Positions 1-7,458 of a DNA stretch of 13,268 nt are shown piece by piece. This DNA is from an uncultured bacterium (GTDB taxonomy: Bacteria > Bacteroidota > Bacteroidia > Chitinophagales > CAIOSU01). The stretch is from the NCBI GenBank assembly GCA_903861055.1, contig CAIOSU010000192.1, positions 1-13,268 on the forward strand, written 5' to 3'. The notes below the pieces were generated by a model. It was not told the origin of the DNA. It saw nothing but the letters and a program-made list of their open reading frames with translations, and did not search any database. How positions within the stretch are numbered: position 1 is the first letter of the stretch; every line of letters starts with the position of its first letter. A program made the translations under genes and the position numbers.

Positions 1-1520
1 TGGACCTAAAAGTAAAATATGGGTTCTACGAGTTTTATTCACCTACCTATGCGCCATATTGCTTTAGTGGTTTAATAAACCTAGCTGATTTTGCTCAAGA
101 CCCACAAATAAAAGATTTGGCAACCAAAGCATCGGTGCGGTTACTCAGGGATTTGTTGTTAATGACCAACAATAAGGGTGTAATGTTTGCAGTGGCAGGC
201 AGGGCATATCCTGCCAAATACAAAAGCCCCTATCAAAACCACAGCAATCTTATTTATCTGCTAACTGGTTTGGGCGAAAGACCCGGTTCCCCGTCGCATT
301 CAGGATCGTTTCTAAGCACATCTTCGCTAGAAGTGGATAGTATTGTTTCTACGCTTAACTTTTCGGTGGATACAACTTTTTACATTGGACATTCTATAGA
401 TAGTAGCTTGGTTATTAATAGCGTACTTAGGCCATTAGATAAAGTTATCAGCCAGTGGAGCTCAGGCTTGTATTTTCACCCTAAGGTGGCCTACGAAACG
501 GGTAGTTTAATCATTGACTCTGCTTTGTGGGGGCATGTTGATTTTGCTGAATTCAGGGATTTCCGCAATTTCGGTGCTAATGATATTCAGTTAATTGCAG
601 AGTCATTGCCGGCAGTTTCAATGAGTTCGGTAATTTGTGGGCAGCAAGTATCAGTGTTTAAACGAAATGCCGTAACACTTACTTCTTTATACGATTTTTG
701 GAAAGGTAAAGTGGGTTTCCAGCAATATCCTATTATGGCAAATGTTGGCACTACTGCAGTGTTTACTGGTTCGGGAAGAGTAAAACAGAATTGGGATGAT
801 AGATCTGCAAATAATCAAAACGATCATTTGCCTTATGTGGCTCAAAAAAGCAATGTGGCACTAATTATGTACAGAGCCGAAGCAAACAATATATTACTGA
901 AGAGTAAAGACGTTGCAGTGTTCTTTGAAGACAGCGAGTATGATGAAATCAGGAACGACAGCTTATGGCTGCTCGGTCGCCAAGAAAATAGCTATGTAGC
1001 AGTGCGCCGCTATTGCATAGGTGAGATTAATAATGTTAGGGCTTGCACTATTGAACGTGGCCAAAGTTGGGTTATTGTAGTTGGCGACTCTTCGATGTAC
1101 GGAAGCTTTAATAATTTCGAATCGTTAATTTCTCAGTCGCAGTTTACTGATTCATGGTATTATGATAGTACCACCTCACAATCGGTGTATTATGCGTCCA
1201 TAACTGTTGATACCATAACCATTGACTATGCGTGGGGCGTTGATAGCTTAATAAATTCAACAAACGATATTAATGGCTTGGCTGCGTTTAAATTGTATCC
1301 TAACCCAACCCAAAGCGATGTAACCATTGAACTAAACAATACAAGTGCTGCCCCAGTAGGTATTACGGTGTTCAATATGGTAGGTCAGGTTGTTTATCAG
1401 TTGCAAACTACGGGAGGTACTCAACGTGTTTCTACTGCTTCTTGGCCTGAAGGTATGTACATGGTACAAATTGAGCAAGATGGTGCGAGGCACATACAGA
1501 AGTTGGTGAAGGCTAATTGA
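1..1520 (+). CDS. Secreted T9SS type A sorting-domain protein, 5' end missing; possible toroid-fold glycan-degrading family
   Basis: The reading frame is open through the left edge (first whole codon at base 3), so the N-terminus lies outside the window. The TTG at 117 is therefore an internal codon, not the start. The last 75-80 residues form a T9SS type A tail, beginning near FKLYPNPTQSDVTIEL and ending in VKAN; this kind of tail sends proteins through the outer membrane and is usually cleaved. The body starts with YEFYSPTYAPYCFSGL and a helical stretch on LADFAQDPQIKDLA. It later has VGTTAVFTGSGRV, LPYVAQKSNVALIMYRA and VVGDSSMYGSF. From memory this pattern resembles large Bacteroidota proteins with an alpha/alpha-toroid fold, related in style to polysaccharide lyases and heparinase-like enzymes. 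That match is inference only, and no catalytic residues could be assigned. A weak inverted repeat follows at 1557-1578. The next gene converges on it. Confidence 0.75.
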   Translation, partial: DLKVKYGFYEFYSPTYAPYCFSGLINLADFAQDPQIKDLATKASVRLLRDLLLMTNNKGVMFAVAGRAYPAKYKSPYQNHSNLIYLLTGLGERPGSPSHSGSFLSTSSLEVDSIVSTLNFSVDTTFYIGHSIDSSLVINSVLRPLDKVISQWSSGLYFHPKVAYETGSLIIDSALWGHVDFAEFRDFRNFGANDIQLIAESLPAVSMSSVICGQQVSVFKRNAVTLTSLYDFWKGKVGFQQYPIMANVGTTAVFTGSGRVKQNWDDRSANNQNDHLPYVAQKSNVALIMYRAEANNILLKSKDVAVFFEDSEYDEIRNDSLWLLGRQENSYVAVRRYCIGEINNVRACTIERGQSWVIVVGDSSMYGSFNNFESLISQSQFTDSWYYDSTTSQSVYYASITVDTITIDYAWGVDSLINSTNDINGLAAFKLYPNPTQSDVTIELNNTSAAPVGITVFNMVGQVVYQLQTTGGTQRVSTASWPEGMYMVQIEQDGARHIQKLVKAN

Positions 1521-1556
1521 TAATATCCTAAATTGCTAGTAATTGCCTTTTGACTC

Positions 1557-1578
1557 GAATTCTACAATTTTAGAATTC
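1557..1578. repeat. Small AT-rich inverted repeat after the secreted-protein gene
   Basis: GAATTCTA (1557-1564) and TAGAATTC (1571-1578) are exact reverse complements around a 6-base loop. It lies 37 bases after the stop codon of the plus-strand gene. It is AT-rich and has no run of T after it, so a terminator role is only possible. Confidence 0.4.
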
Positions 1579-1611
1579 TCTAAATTCTAATTCAGACATA
1601 AATAAAAATGA

Positions 1612-1637
1612 CACAGCCGAACCCCCGTTCGGCTGTG
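1612..1637 (-). terminator. Rho-independent terminator of rpoD
   Basis: CACAGCCGAAC (1612-1622) pairs perfectly with GTTCGGCTGTG (1627-1637) around a CCCC loop, giving an 11-bp GC-rich stem. Read on the minus strand it is followed by TCATTTTTATTT, the expected T-rich tail, 36 bases past the rpoD stop codon. It could also block plus-strand transcription from the converging gene, but no T-run follows on that side. Confidence 0.85.
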
Positions 1638-1673
1638 CCGTTATTGACAATCCCAAAAAAACCTCAATGTTGA

Positions 1674-2543
1674 TTAATGGCCCAAGTAATGCTTCAATGA
1701 GCGTGAATTGGTGGTTTTGCGCAATCGGCGCAAAGCCCGCTCTTTGATCTGGCGAACCCGTTCGCGGGTTAGATCAAAAATCTTACCGATTTCTTCCAAG
1801 GTCATATAACCCTCACCTTTTAGGCCATAGTAGTAGCATACAATTTCAGCATCTCGCGCTGGTAGCATAGCCAGTACTTTGTTTATTTCCTTTTTCAATG
1901 ATTCTTTCATCATTTTTCGCTCGGTGTCGCTGGCATCGTCATCAACCAGCACATCATATAGGCTGCCACTATCGCCTTCTTCGCCCATTGGCGCATCCAT
2001 GCTTATGTGGCGGCTAGCGCCTTTTATCAATTCTTCAATTTCTTTGCTGCTTATCTCAAGCAAGTCTTCTAACTCCTCGTGGGTTGGTTCGCGCTGAAAC
2101 TCCTGTTCAAAAATGCTCATGGCCTGAGTAATCTTGTTGTACGAGCCTACTTTGTTCATGGGCATACGCACAATTCTAGATTGCTCAACCAACCCTTGCA
2201 ATATACTTTGCCTAATCCACCACACGGCATAAGAAATGAACTTAAAGCCTCGGGTTTCGTCAAATTTTTGAGCAGCTTTTATAAGGCCTAAATTGCCTTC
2301 ATTTACTAAATCGCTAAGTGGTAAACCTTGGTTCTGATACTGCTTTGCTACCGATACAACAAACCTAAGGTTTGCTTTTACCAAGCTCTCCAACGCATCA
2401 CTGTCTCCCTCCTTAATCCTCTGTGCTAGCTGCACCTCCTGTTCCACAGTCAATAGTTTTACTTTGGCTATCTCTTGCAGATATTTCTCCAAAGCTTGGC
2501 TATCGCGCTGTGTAATCTGATTGGTGATTTTTAGTTGTCTCAT
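1674..2543 (-). CDS. rpoD: Primary (housekeeping) RNA polymerase sigma factor, sigma-70 family
   Basis: This is the vegetative sigma factor that directs RNA polymerase to most promoters. At 289 residues it is the short Bacteroidota form without the acidic N-terminal region 1.1. Region 1.2 spans about residues 14-46 (SQALEKYLQEIAKV). Region 2 spans about 55-125, with the core-binding and -10 recognition block LSDLVNEGNLGLIKAAQKFD and FISYAVWWIRQSI. Region 3 covers about 130-205. Region 4, with its helix-turn-helix MTLEEIGKIFDLTRERVRQI, covers about 220-285. The start MRQLKIT is the usual family start and is an ATG. It is monocistronic or follows the 2635-3348 gene with a 91-base gap. No convincing TAnnTTTG promoter was seen in that gap. 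A strong terminator follows. Identification is secure. Confidence 0.97.
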   Translation of the reverse strand: MRQLKITNQITQRDSQALEKYLQEIAKVKLLTVEQEVQLAQRIKEGDSDALESLVKANLRFVVSVAKQYQNQGLPLSDLVNEGNLGLIKAAQKFDETRGFKFISYAVWWIRQSILQGLVEQSRIVRMPMNKVGSYNKITQAMSIFEQEFQREPTHEELEDLLEISSKEIEELIKGASRHISMDAPMGEEGDSGSLYDVLVDDDASDTERKMMKESLKKEINKVLAMLPARDAEIVCYYYGLKGEGYMTLEEIGKIFDLTRERVRQIKERALRRLRKTTNSRSLKHYLGH

Positions 2544-2634
2544 TCCGCAATATTTTAACCACTATTACGAAATAGCCAAACAATAGTTACGGGCTGATAA
2601 GATTAGTTGGGAAAAATTTAAGTGGAAACGCGTA

Positions 2635-3348
2635 TTACTTGCTCACGAAAGCGCCATAGCAGTCTTTAATGGCCTTTGCCAAATCGTAATCATTGCTCGA
2701 TACTATAAAATCGGCTGGCAGATTGCAGAAATGCATAAAACTTTCCATCTGCTCATCGGGCAGGGGTACAAATTGTTGAATGAATGTAGGGTTGTACCTA
2801 AAAGCGATGTATTCGCGCATGGCTTCTTCATAGTCCCATTGGGCAATATGCTCTTGTTGCTCGCGCATGTGCTTGGCTTTGCTATCAAAACCAAAGGTAA
2901 TGCCACCACCAGGACTAACCCCGAACCTAGGAGTGTGCGGAAAATGGGGACTTACAGGTGGCCCACCTGGAGGGGGCACGTTCATGATATCGTTGCGAAT
3001 ATCGCGGGGCATAATGGTTACCTCATCAATATCGTACACCTCCCGGTACATTACCAATGTAACCTTGGGGTTTAAGGCAATATCCAACGGCACTATCCAA
3101 TCTTTCGTTACAAACCCAATAGAGGTAATCCGCATCGTGTCGCCAGGCAATACATAAATAGCAAAACTGCCATCCAAGTTGCTAGTACCGCCTATTTTGC
3201 TCTGTTTTCCCCACATGTTTACATAAGGTAAACCCATGCTATCGCCAACGTCCAAAATTCGGCCCGAGATAAGCACTGCTTGCGGGGTTTGTGCCGAGGC
3301 CGCAAAACCAACCAAACTGAGCAGCATAATAAGCAGGTAACAACGCAT
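2635..3348 (-). CDS. Exported protein with carboxypeptidase-regulatory-like domain, function unknown
   Basis: The protein is 237 residues if started at the ATG at 3346-3348. The frame could begin three codons earlier at a TTG (3355-3357), but the ATG gives a standard signal peptide, MRCYLLIMLLSLVGFAASA, with likely cleavage before QTPQ. Residues about 25-100 (ISGRILD, GLPYVNM, GGTSNLDGSFAIYV, ITSIGF) form a CarboxypepD_reg-like beta-sandwich of the kind found at the start of TonB-dependent receptors and in small Bacteroidota envelope proteins. A proline- and glycine-rich linker follows (PPPGGPPVSPHFPHTP). The C-terminal part (YIAFRYNPTFIQQF, ESFMHFCNLP, NDYDLAKAIKDCY) is helical. I recall similar tails in uncharacterised Bacteroidota proteins. 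No catalytic site is visible. It is divergent from hisF and upstream of rpoD. Confidence 0.8.
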   Translation of the reverse strand: MRCYLLIMLLSLVGFAASAQTPQAVLISGRILDVGDSMGLPYVNMWGKQSKIGGTSNLDGSFAIYVLPGDTMRITSIGFVTKDWIVPLDIALNPKVTLVMYREVYDIDEVTIMPRDIRNDIMNVPPPGGPPVSPHFPHTPRFGVSPGGGITFGFDSKAKHMREQQEHIAQWDYEEAMREYIAFRYNPTFIQQFVPLPDEQMESFMHFCNLPADFIVSSNDYDLAKAIKDCYGAFVSK

Positions 3349-3499
3349 ATGACACAAAGAACGCTACAATTTGCGGTAAGTTGTAAAAAGGTAGCAATTA
3401 ATTTTAGATGTTGACTAAGCAAAGTGGACAATTACGGCACCAGCACATTTTAGCTTCCTATTTTGTTTGTTGGGTGCTGTTAAATGTTTATATCGTGTT

Positions 3500-3533
3500 T
3501 TGCAAAGGGTTGCATTGGCTGCAACTAACTTTA
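3500..3533 (+). promoter_or_regulatory. Candidate Bacteroidota-type promoter for hisF-hisIE
   Basis: TTG at 3500-3502 (within TTTTGC) lies 23 bases before TAACTTTA at 3526-3533, a fair match to the Bacteroidota -33 TTG and -7 TAnnTTTG pattern at the long end of usual spacing. Transcription would start near 3540, leaving a leader of about 57 bases before the hisF ATG. AT-rich sequence makes chance matches common. Confidence 0.25.
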
Positions 3534-3596
3534 AAACAAATAAATCCCTACAATCGTTATGACATGACACCAATGCCATGTACTTTTACCGCCTCA

Positions 3597-4349
3597 ATGC
3601 TTACCAAACGTATTATACCATGCCTTGACGTAAAGGATGGCCGCACTGTAAAGGGCGTGAACTTCGTGGACCTGCAAGATGCTGGCAACCCTGTGGAGCA
3701 AGCAGCCCTTTATGCTAACCAAGGTGCCGATGAGCTTGTGTTTTTGGATATAACTGCTACTAGCGACCGACGCAAAACTATGGTTGGTTTGGTTGAAGAA
3801 GTTGCTAGGCAAGTGAATATACCTTTTACGGTTGGTGGTGGCATACGCACTATTGACGATGTAAATAAGATGCTATATGCAGGCGCTGATAAAATAAGCA
3901 TCAATTCGGCAGCAGTTCGAAGGCCCGAACTGATTACCGAATTGGCAAAGGCTTTTGGCAGCCAGTGTATTGTTGTAGCTATTGATGCTAAAGTTATTGA
4001 CGGACGCTGGATAGTGCATCTTAACGGTGGGCGGTTGCCTACTAATATCGATTTGTTTGATTGGGCGCGGCAGGTTGAAGACTTGGGTGCTGGCGAAATT
4101 TTATTTACCAGCATGGACCATGATGGTACCAAGCATGGTTTTGCAGTAGCTGCCACTGCCTACATTAGCGACGTGGTAAACATACCAATTATTGCCTCTG
4201 GTGGTGCTGGCTCAGCCAAACATTTTGAAGATGTGTTTAAAAACGGACGTGCCGATGCAGCACTAGCAGCCAGTATTTTCCATTTTGGCCAAGTAAGTAT
4301 ACCAGAGTTAAAATCTTATTTAAAGCAACAAAACATACCGATACGATGA
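3597..4349 (+). CDS. hisF: Imidazole glycerol phosphate synthase, cyclase subunit
   Basis: HisF is a (beta/alpha)8 barrel. It joins ammonia, delivered by the glutaminase HisH, to PRFAR, giving imidazole glycerol phosphate and AICAR in histidine and purine metabolism. The protein is 250 residues, the normal length, when started at the ATG at 3597, giving the family start MLTKRIIPCLDV. The frame is open 63 codons further upstream, but that extension does not resemble HisF and is taken as leader. The catalytic pair is present as Asp11 (PCLDV) and Asp130 (VVAIDAK). The phosphate-binding loops VGGGIRTIDD and IIASGGAGS are also visible. Its stop overlaps the hisIE start (ATGA). The usual neighbours hisH and hisA are not upstream; the preceding gene is divergent and unrelated. 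Confidence 0.97.
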   Translation: MLTKRIIPCLDVKDGRTVKGVNFVDLQDAGNPVEQAALYANQGADELVFLDITATSDRRKTMVGLVEEVARQVNIPFTVGGGIRTIDDVNKMLYAGADKISINSAAVRRPELITELAKAFGSQCIVVAIDAKVIDGRWIVHLNGGRLPTNIDLFDWARQVEDLGAGEILFTSMDHDGTKHGFAVAATAYISDVVNIPIIASGGAGSAKHFEDVFKNGRADAALAASIFHFGQVSIPELKSYLKQQNIPIR

Positions 4350-4945
4350 GCCAACCAGACTTTGATAAAGGCGGTGGTTTATTGCCAGCCATTGTTCAGG
4401 ATGCCGAAACGGCTAAAGTGCTGATGCTTGGTTTTATGGACCAAGACGCATACAATACTACTGTTGAAAGTGGTTTGGTTACTTTTTATAGCCGGACTAA
4501 AGAGCGGCAATGGACCAAGGGCGAAACATCTGGAAATTTTTTGGTAGTAGAATCGTTAACTTTAGATTGCGACTCTGACACGTTACTGGTGAAGGCCAAG
4601 CCTAAAGGTCCAATCTGCCATACGGGCGCCGATACTTGCTTTTTTGAAAAAAATACTGATAGCGTTCATTTTCTGGAGTTTCTGCAGCAATTAATTGAAG
4701 GACGAAAAAATGCACCACCTGAAAGTTCGTACACGGCCAGTCTGTTTGCAAAAGGCACCAATAAGATTGCCCAGAAGGTAGGCGAGGAGGCAGTGGAGTT
4801 GATAATTGAAGCTAAGAGCGATAATGACCAATTGTTTCTTAATGAGGCTGCTGACCTTATGTTCCACTATATGATTTTACTCTCGCACCGCGGCTATGGC
4901 ATTGCAGATGTGGTAAAAGTGCTGCAACAAAGGCATGCTAAGTAG
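4346..4945 (+). CDS. hisIE: Bifunctional phosphoribosyl-AMP cyclohydrolase / phosphoribosyl-ATP pyrophosphatase
   Basis: This fusion carries out steps 2 and 3 of histidine synthesis: the HisE half removes pyrophosphate from PR-ATP and the HisI half opens the ring of PR-AMP. The HisI domain (about residues 10-105) has FYSRTKERQWTKGETSGN, the metal-binding LDCDSD (Asp74, Asp76, Asp78) and cysteines 75, 91 and 98 at the zinc-ligand positions (ICHTGADTCFF). The HisE domain (about 108-199) has YTASLFAKG, KIAQKVGEEAVELIIEA and NEAADLMFHYMILL. The length of 199 residues is normal for the fusion. It overlaps hisF by 4 bases, so the two are translationally coupled. A 6-bp hairpin (TAGCCT / AGGCTA, 4943-4957) covers the stop codon but lacks a T-run, so it is not called a terminator. 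Confidence 0.97.
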   Translation: MSQPDFDKGGGLLPAIVQDAETAKVLMLGFMDQDAYNTTVESGLVTFYSRTKERQWTKGETSGNFLVVESLTLDCDSDTLLVKAKPKGPICHTGADTCFFEKNTDSVHFLEFLQQLIEGRKNAPPESSYTASLFAKGTNKIAQKVGEEAVELIIEAKSDNDQLFLNEAADLMFHYMILLSHRGYGIADVVKVLQQRHAK

Positions 4946-5041
4946 CCTCATAGGCTAACTACTAATCACTTATAAATTAAACACTATTTATGCTAAAAGT
5001 AGCTACCTTTACAACCGAAAGGGTTTCGAAATTGGGATAAT

Positions 5042-5710
5042 ATGGAAGAGATTGTAGTACCTATTATTACCAAAATACTGATTGCCGACGACCACGCCAT
5101 GTTTATTGACGGCATTAAATCATTGTTGCGTAAATTTGACAAGGCAGAGATTGTGGCCGAAGCGCATGATGGACAAGAAGCCCTCGCAATACTAAAGGAA
5201 GGAGGCATTGACATGCTCATTACCGATATTAACATGCCCGGTATGAGCGGCACGGAGCTTACAAAAATTGTGAAGCGCGATTTTCCGGAGGTGAAGGTGC
5301 TGGTGCTTACCATGTACAACGACCGCGAAATAATAAATGAAATACTACTTGCTGAAGCCGAAGGGTATATTCTCAAAAATACTGGCAAGCAAGAGCTTAT
5401 TACTGCTATCAATCGATTGGCCGACGATGGTACGTATTATAGCAACGAAGTAATGAACATCATACTCGAAAATATAAAAGATAGCAACAAGCCGCCTAAG
5501 CAAGAAAACGACCGCGTAAAAGACCTAACCCCACGCGAACTAGAAATATTGCAATTGATTTGCGAAGAATTATCAACTGCCGAAATTTCTCAGAAACTGT
5601 ACATCAGCCCTCGAACCGTAGAAACGCACCGTAAGCACATCATCCAGAAAACGCAGGTGAAAACTATAGTGGGTTTGATAAAGCTGGCTATTGAAAACAA
5701 GTTGGTATAA
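5042..5710 (+). CDS. NarL/FixJ-type two-component response regulator (receiver + LuxR helix-turn-helix)
   Basis: The receiver domain covers about residues 10-130. The acidic pair is Asp16-Asp17 (IADDH), the phosphoacceptor is Asp62 (LITDINMPGMSG), and the switch Thr90 (VLTMYND) and Lys112 (YILKNTG) are in place, so it should be phosphorylated normally. A short linker leads to a LuxR-type DNA-binding domain (about 160-222) with LTPRELEILQLICEELSTAE and ISPRTVETHRKHI. The length of 222 residues is typical. It is cytoplasmic and acts as a transcription regulator; target genes cannot be read from the sequence. No histidine kinase is adjacent, so its partner is elsewhere. The start is the ATG at 5042. 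A TACCTTTA at 5004-5011 resembles a -7 element but has no TTG at the right distance. It converges on the macro-domain gene with a 6-base gap. Confidence 0.93.
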   Translation: MEEIVVPIITKILIADDHAMFIDGIKSLLRKFDKAEIVAEAHDGQEALAILKEGGIDMLITDINMPGMSGTELTKIVKRDFPEVKVLVLTMYNDREIINEILLAEAEGYILKNTGKQELITAINRLADDGTYYSNEVMNIILENIKDSNKPPKQENDRVKDLTPRELEILQLICEELSTAEISQKLYISPRTVETHRKHIIQKTQVKTIVGLIKLAIENKLV

Positions 5711-5716
5711 GCTTTA

Positions 5717-6253
5717 CTACTGTTCTACTACATCGTTCAATACATCCACATTAATTTCTAATTCTTGTGCCGAAAACAGCACGATACGCACCAACTGAAT
5801 ATGCTGAATGTGCTGCAGTGTTCGCTTTATAGTGCTAAGCGCAACCTCGGCGGCATCGCGTATTGGATAGCCAAAAATGCCAGTTGAAATTGCCGGGAAA
5901 GCGATGCTTTTCAATCCGTTTTCGTCGGCTAAGCGCAGGGAGTGCTCGTAACAGCGAGCTAAGATATAATCCGATGGTTTATCTATGCCGTATATGGGCC
6001 CCAGTGTATGTATTACATACTTATTGGGTAAGTTGAAACCAGGGGTAAGAACCGCATCGCCGTGCATAATTGGCGCTAGCGGCAAACATGCTTGATAAAG
6101 CTTTGGCCCCGCGGCGGTATGTATAGCACCAGCTACGCCACTTCCAGTGCGAAGCTCGGCATTAGCCGCATTTACAATTACATCCACATCGGGTTGTTCT
6201 GTTATGTTGCCTTGTATAAGCTCCAGTATTTTCCCGTTTAGTTTTACCTGCAT
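5717..6253 (-). CDS. Macro domain protein (ADP-ribose binding; possible ADP-ribose ester hydrolase)
   Basis: The whole 178-residue protein is one macro domain. Diagnostic motifs are QGNIT (14-18), VDVIVNAANAEL (23-34, with Asn28 and Asn31), GSGVAGAIHTAAG (37-49), YVIHTLGPIYG (79-89) and the phosphate-binding loop AISTGIFGYP (121-130). Relatives bind ADP-ribose, and those of the MacroD/YmdB type hydrolyse O-acetyl-ADP-ribose or remove ADP-ribose from proteins. In those enzymes an Asp usually sits just before GAIH; here that residue is Ala41, so hydrolase activity is uncertain and binding is the safer claim. It stands apart from the upstream gene by 204 bases and is probably its own transcript. 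No toxin or ADP-ribosyltransferase gene is next to it. The start is an ATG at 6251-6253 giving MQVKLNGKILEL. Confidence 0.93.
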   Translation of the reverse strand: MQVKLNGKILELIQGNITEQPDVDVIVNAANAELRTGSGVAGAIHTAAGPKLYQACLPLAPIMHGDAVLTPGFNLPNKYVIHTLGPIYGIDKPSDYILARCYEHSLRLADENGLKSIAFPAISTGIFGYPIRDAAEVALSTIKRTLQHIQHIQLVRIVLFSAQELEINVDVLNDVVEQ

Positions 6254-6457
6254 CTTTTCGTTCGGTTTCTCTTTATACTATCAATCAATAGTAACCAATT
6301 TCAAATAAACCAGCTAAAAGTAAAGAATATTTCGAGGTAAATAACCGGTTGGTAACTATATAGACTTATTATTTTGTGGGCCTTCCCACAGTGGTCTCAA
6401 TTTCAATAGTTTAATAAAAAACGGAACAATTAGAATAAACTCAAACCTTAAACTGCT
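6254..6457. other. Intergenic gap before the macro-domain gene, no gene seen
   Basis: This AT-rich 204-base gap lies between two minus-strand genes. It holds a 6-bp hairpin TGTGGG / CCCACA (6375-6390) with a CCTT loop. On the minus strand the hairpin is followed by AAAATAATAA rather than Ts, so it is not a standard terminator. There is also an 8-base palindrome AACCGGTT (6343-6350). No good promoter match or small reading frame was found. Confidence 0.5.
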
Positions 6458-6721
6458 TCAGTGTGTGGCCAACTGCAGTGCATAAACAAGTACTACCAGC
6501 ACTAAATGCGCAGCGCAAAGCATAAGCCCCGCAGTTATTGCCCAATCTTTGCCGTAAAATAAAGCAAAGCCTGCTATAGCCGAAATTAAAAACATAATAG
6601 TTACTAAAGCCCCGTTTAGGTTTAAGATGGAGGTTGATTCAATTCCATACAAACTCAACTCTGTTGGTATTCCAAATATTGAAATGATACTTATCGGAAA
6701 AATCATTATTCCAAATATCAT
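6458..6721 (-). CDS. Small hydrophobic membrane protein, function unknown, possibly frameshifted near its start
   Basis: From the ATG at 6719-6721 the protein has 87 residues and is mostly membrane-embedded. There is an N-terminal hydrophobic segment (MIFGIMIFPISIISIFG), a central one (LNGALVTIMFLISAIAGFALF) and a C-terminal one (ITAGLMLCAAHLVLVVLVYAL), with the short polar loop GKDW between the last two. This suggests three membrane helices. I do not recognise the family with confidence. The frame also allows a TTG at 6727 and is closed by TAG at 6746-6748. A plausible longer start, ATG at 6750-6752 encoding MVDKRLQ, lies in another frame one base away and would join smoothly to WLFMIFGIM. 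The original gene may thus have begun there. It lies downstream of ribE, in the same direction. Confidence 0.6.
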   Translation of the reverse strand: MIFGIMIFPISIISIFGIPTELSLYGIESTSILNLNGALVTIMFLISAIAGFALFYGKDWAITAGLMLCAAHLVLVVLVYALQLATH

Positions 6722-6847
6722 AAACAACCAACTGAAGCCTTTTATCTACCATGGTAGCAAGACGCGACGGTATTTTGCAATGTTTATTGGTTGCAAAAAT
6801 TCACTGCTGTCGAGAATTGGTTCCATAGTTGCCTTTTTTGGAGTTGG

Positions 6848-7450
6848 TTATTTAATAAGTGATTGGTATGCCTTCATTTGTTTGGCTAAATACTTACCGA
6901 TAATATCGAACTCTAAGTTTACTTGGTCGCCTTCCTGCAAGGTATAAAAGGTAGTATTCTCATAGGTATATGGTATAATGGCAACCGAAAAATGGTCTTC
7001 GCCCACATCGGCTACGGTTAGGCTTACCCCGTTAACGCAAATGGAGCCTTTCTCTACTACCAACAAATCTACTGAAGGAGTATAGCGGAACCAATATTTC
7101 CAGCTACCACCCAAGGTGTCTTTTTGATAGCAAACAGCAGTTTGGTCTACATGCCCTTGTACCATATGGCCATCAAACCGAGCATGGGCACTCATGGCGC
7201 GCTCTAAATTTGCTACACTGCCAACGGTCAGGTGACCTAAGTTGGTGCGGTTAAGGGTCTCCAATATTGCGGTTACGGTATGCACATCGCCATCTATGGC
7301 TACCACGGTAAGACAAACGCCGTTGTGCGAAACGCTCTGGTCAATTTTTAACTCTGGAGTGATAAAAGACCTTATTTTGAAATGCACGTTGGTGCCTTCA
7401 TGATTTATATCGGTTACGGTACCAAGGGTCTCTATAATGCCTGTAAACAT
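6848..7450 (-). CDS. ribE: Riboflavin synthase, alpha subunit
   Basis: The enzyme makes riboflavin from two molecules of 6,7-dimethyl-8-ribityllumazine, the last step of riboflavin synthesis, and usually works as a trimer. The 200-residue protein has the family start MFTGIIETLG and two lumazine-binding half-domains (about 1-97 and 98-195). Each carries the repeated motif NGVCLTV (first half) or NGVSLTV (second half). NLERAM and the central HMVQGHVD are also typical. The second half includes DQVNLEFDIIGKYLAKQ. The length is normal. The start is an ATG at 7448-7450, 8 bases from the edge of an AT-rich inverted-repeat element that fills the gap to the gene upstream. No FMN riboswitch is visible in that gap, and no other rib genes are nearby. 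The gene symbol ribC is used for it in some organisms. Confidence 0.96.
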   Translation of the reverse strand: MFTGIIETLGTVTDINHEGTNVHFKIRSFITPELKIDQSVSHNGVCLTVVAIDGDVHTVTAILETLNRTNLGHLTVGSVANLERAMSAHARFDGHMVQGHVDQTAVCYQKDTLGGSWKYWFRYTPSVDLLVVEKGSICVNGVSLTVADVGEDHFSVAIIPYTYENTTFYTLQEGDQVNLEFDIIGKYLAKQMKAYQSLIK

Positions 7451-7458
7451 TGGGTTTT

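Noticed and set aside
3581..3588. TACTTTTA as a -7 promoter element for hisF
   Set aside because: It is only 8 bases before the start codon, which would leave almost no leader; the TAACTTTA at 3526 is a better candidate.
3408..3596. 63-codon in-frame extension upstream of hisF, containing a hydrophobic stretch
   Set aside because: HisF proteins begin at MLTKRIIPCLDV, which is encoded from the ATG at 3597. The upstream part matches nothing in the family and contains no run of His codons that would suggest a leader peptide.
4943..4957. Hairpin at the hisIE stop codon as a terminator
   Set aside because: The stem is only 6 bp with a 3-base loop, overlaps the coding end and has no T-run after it.
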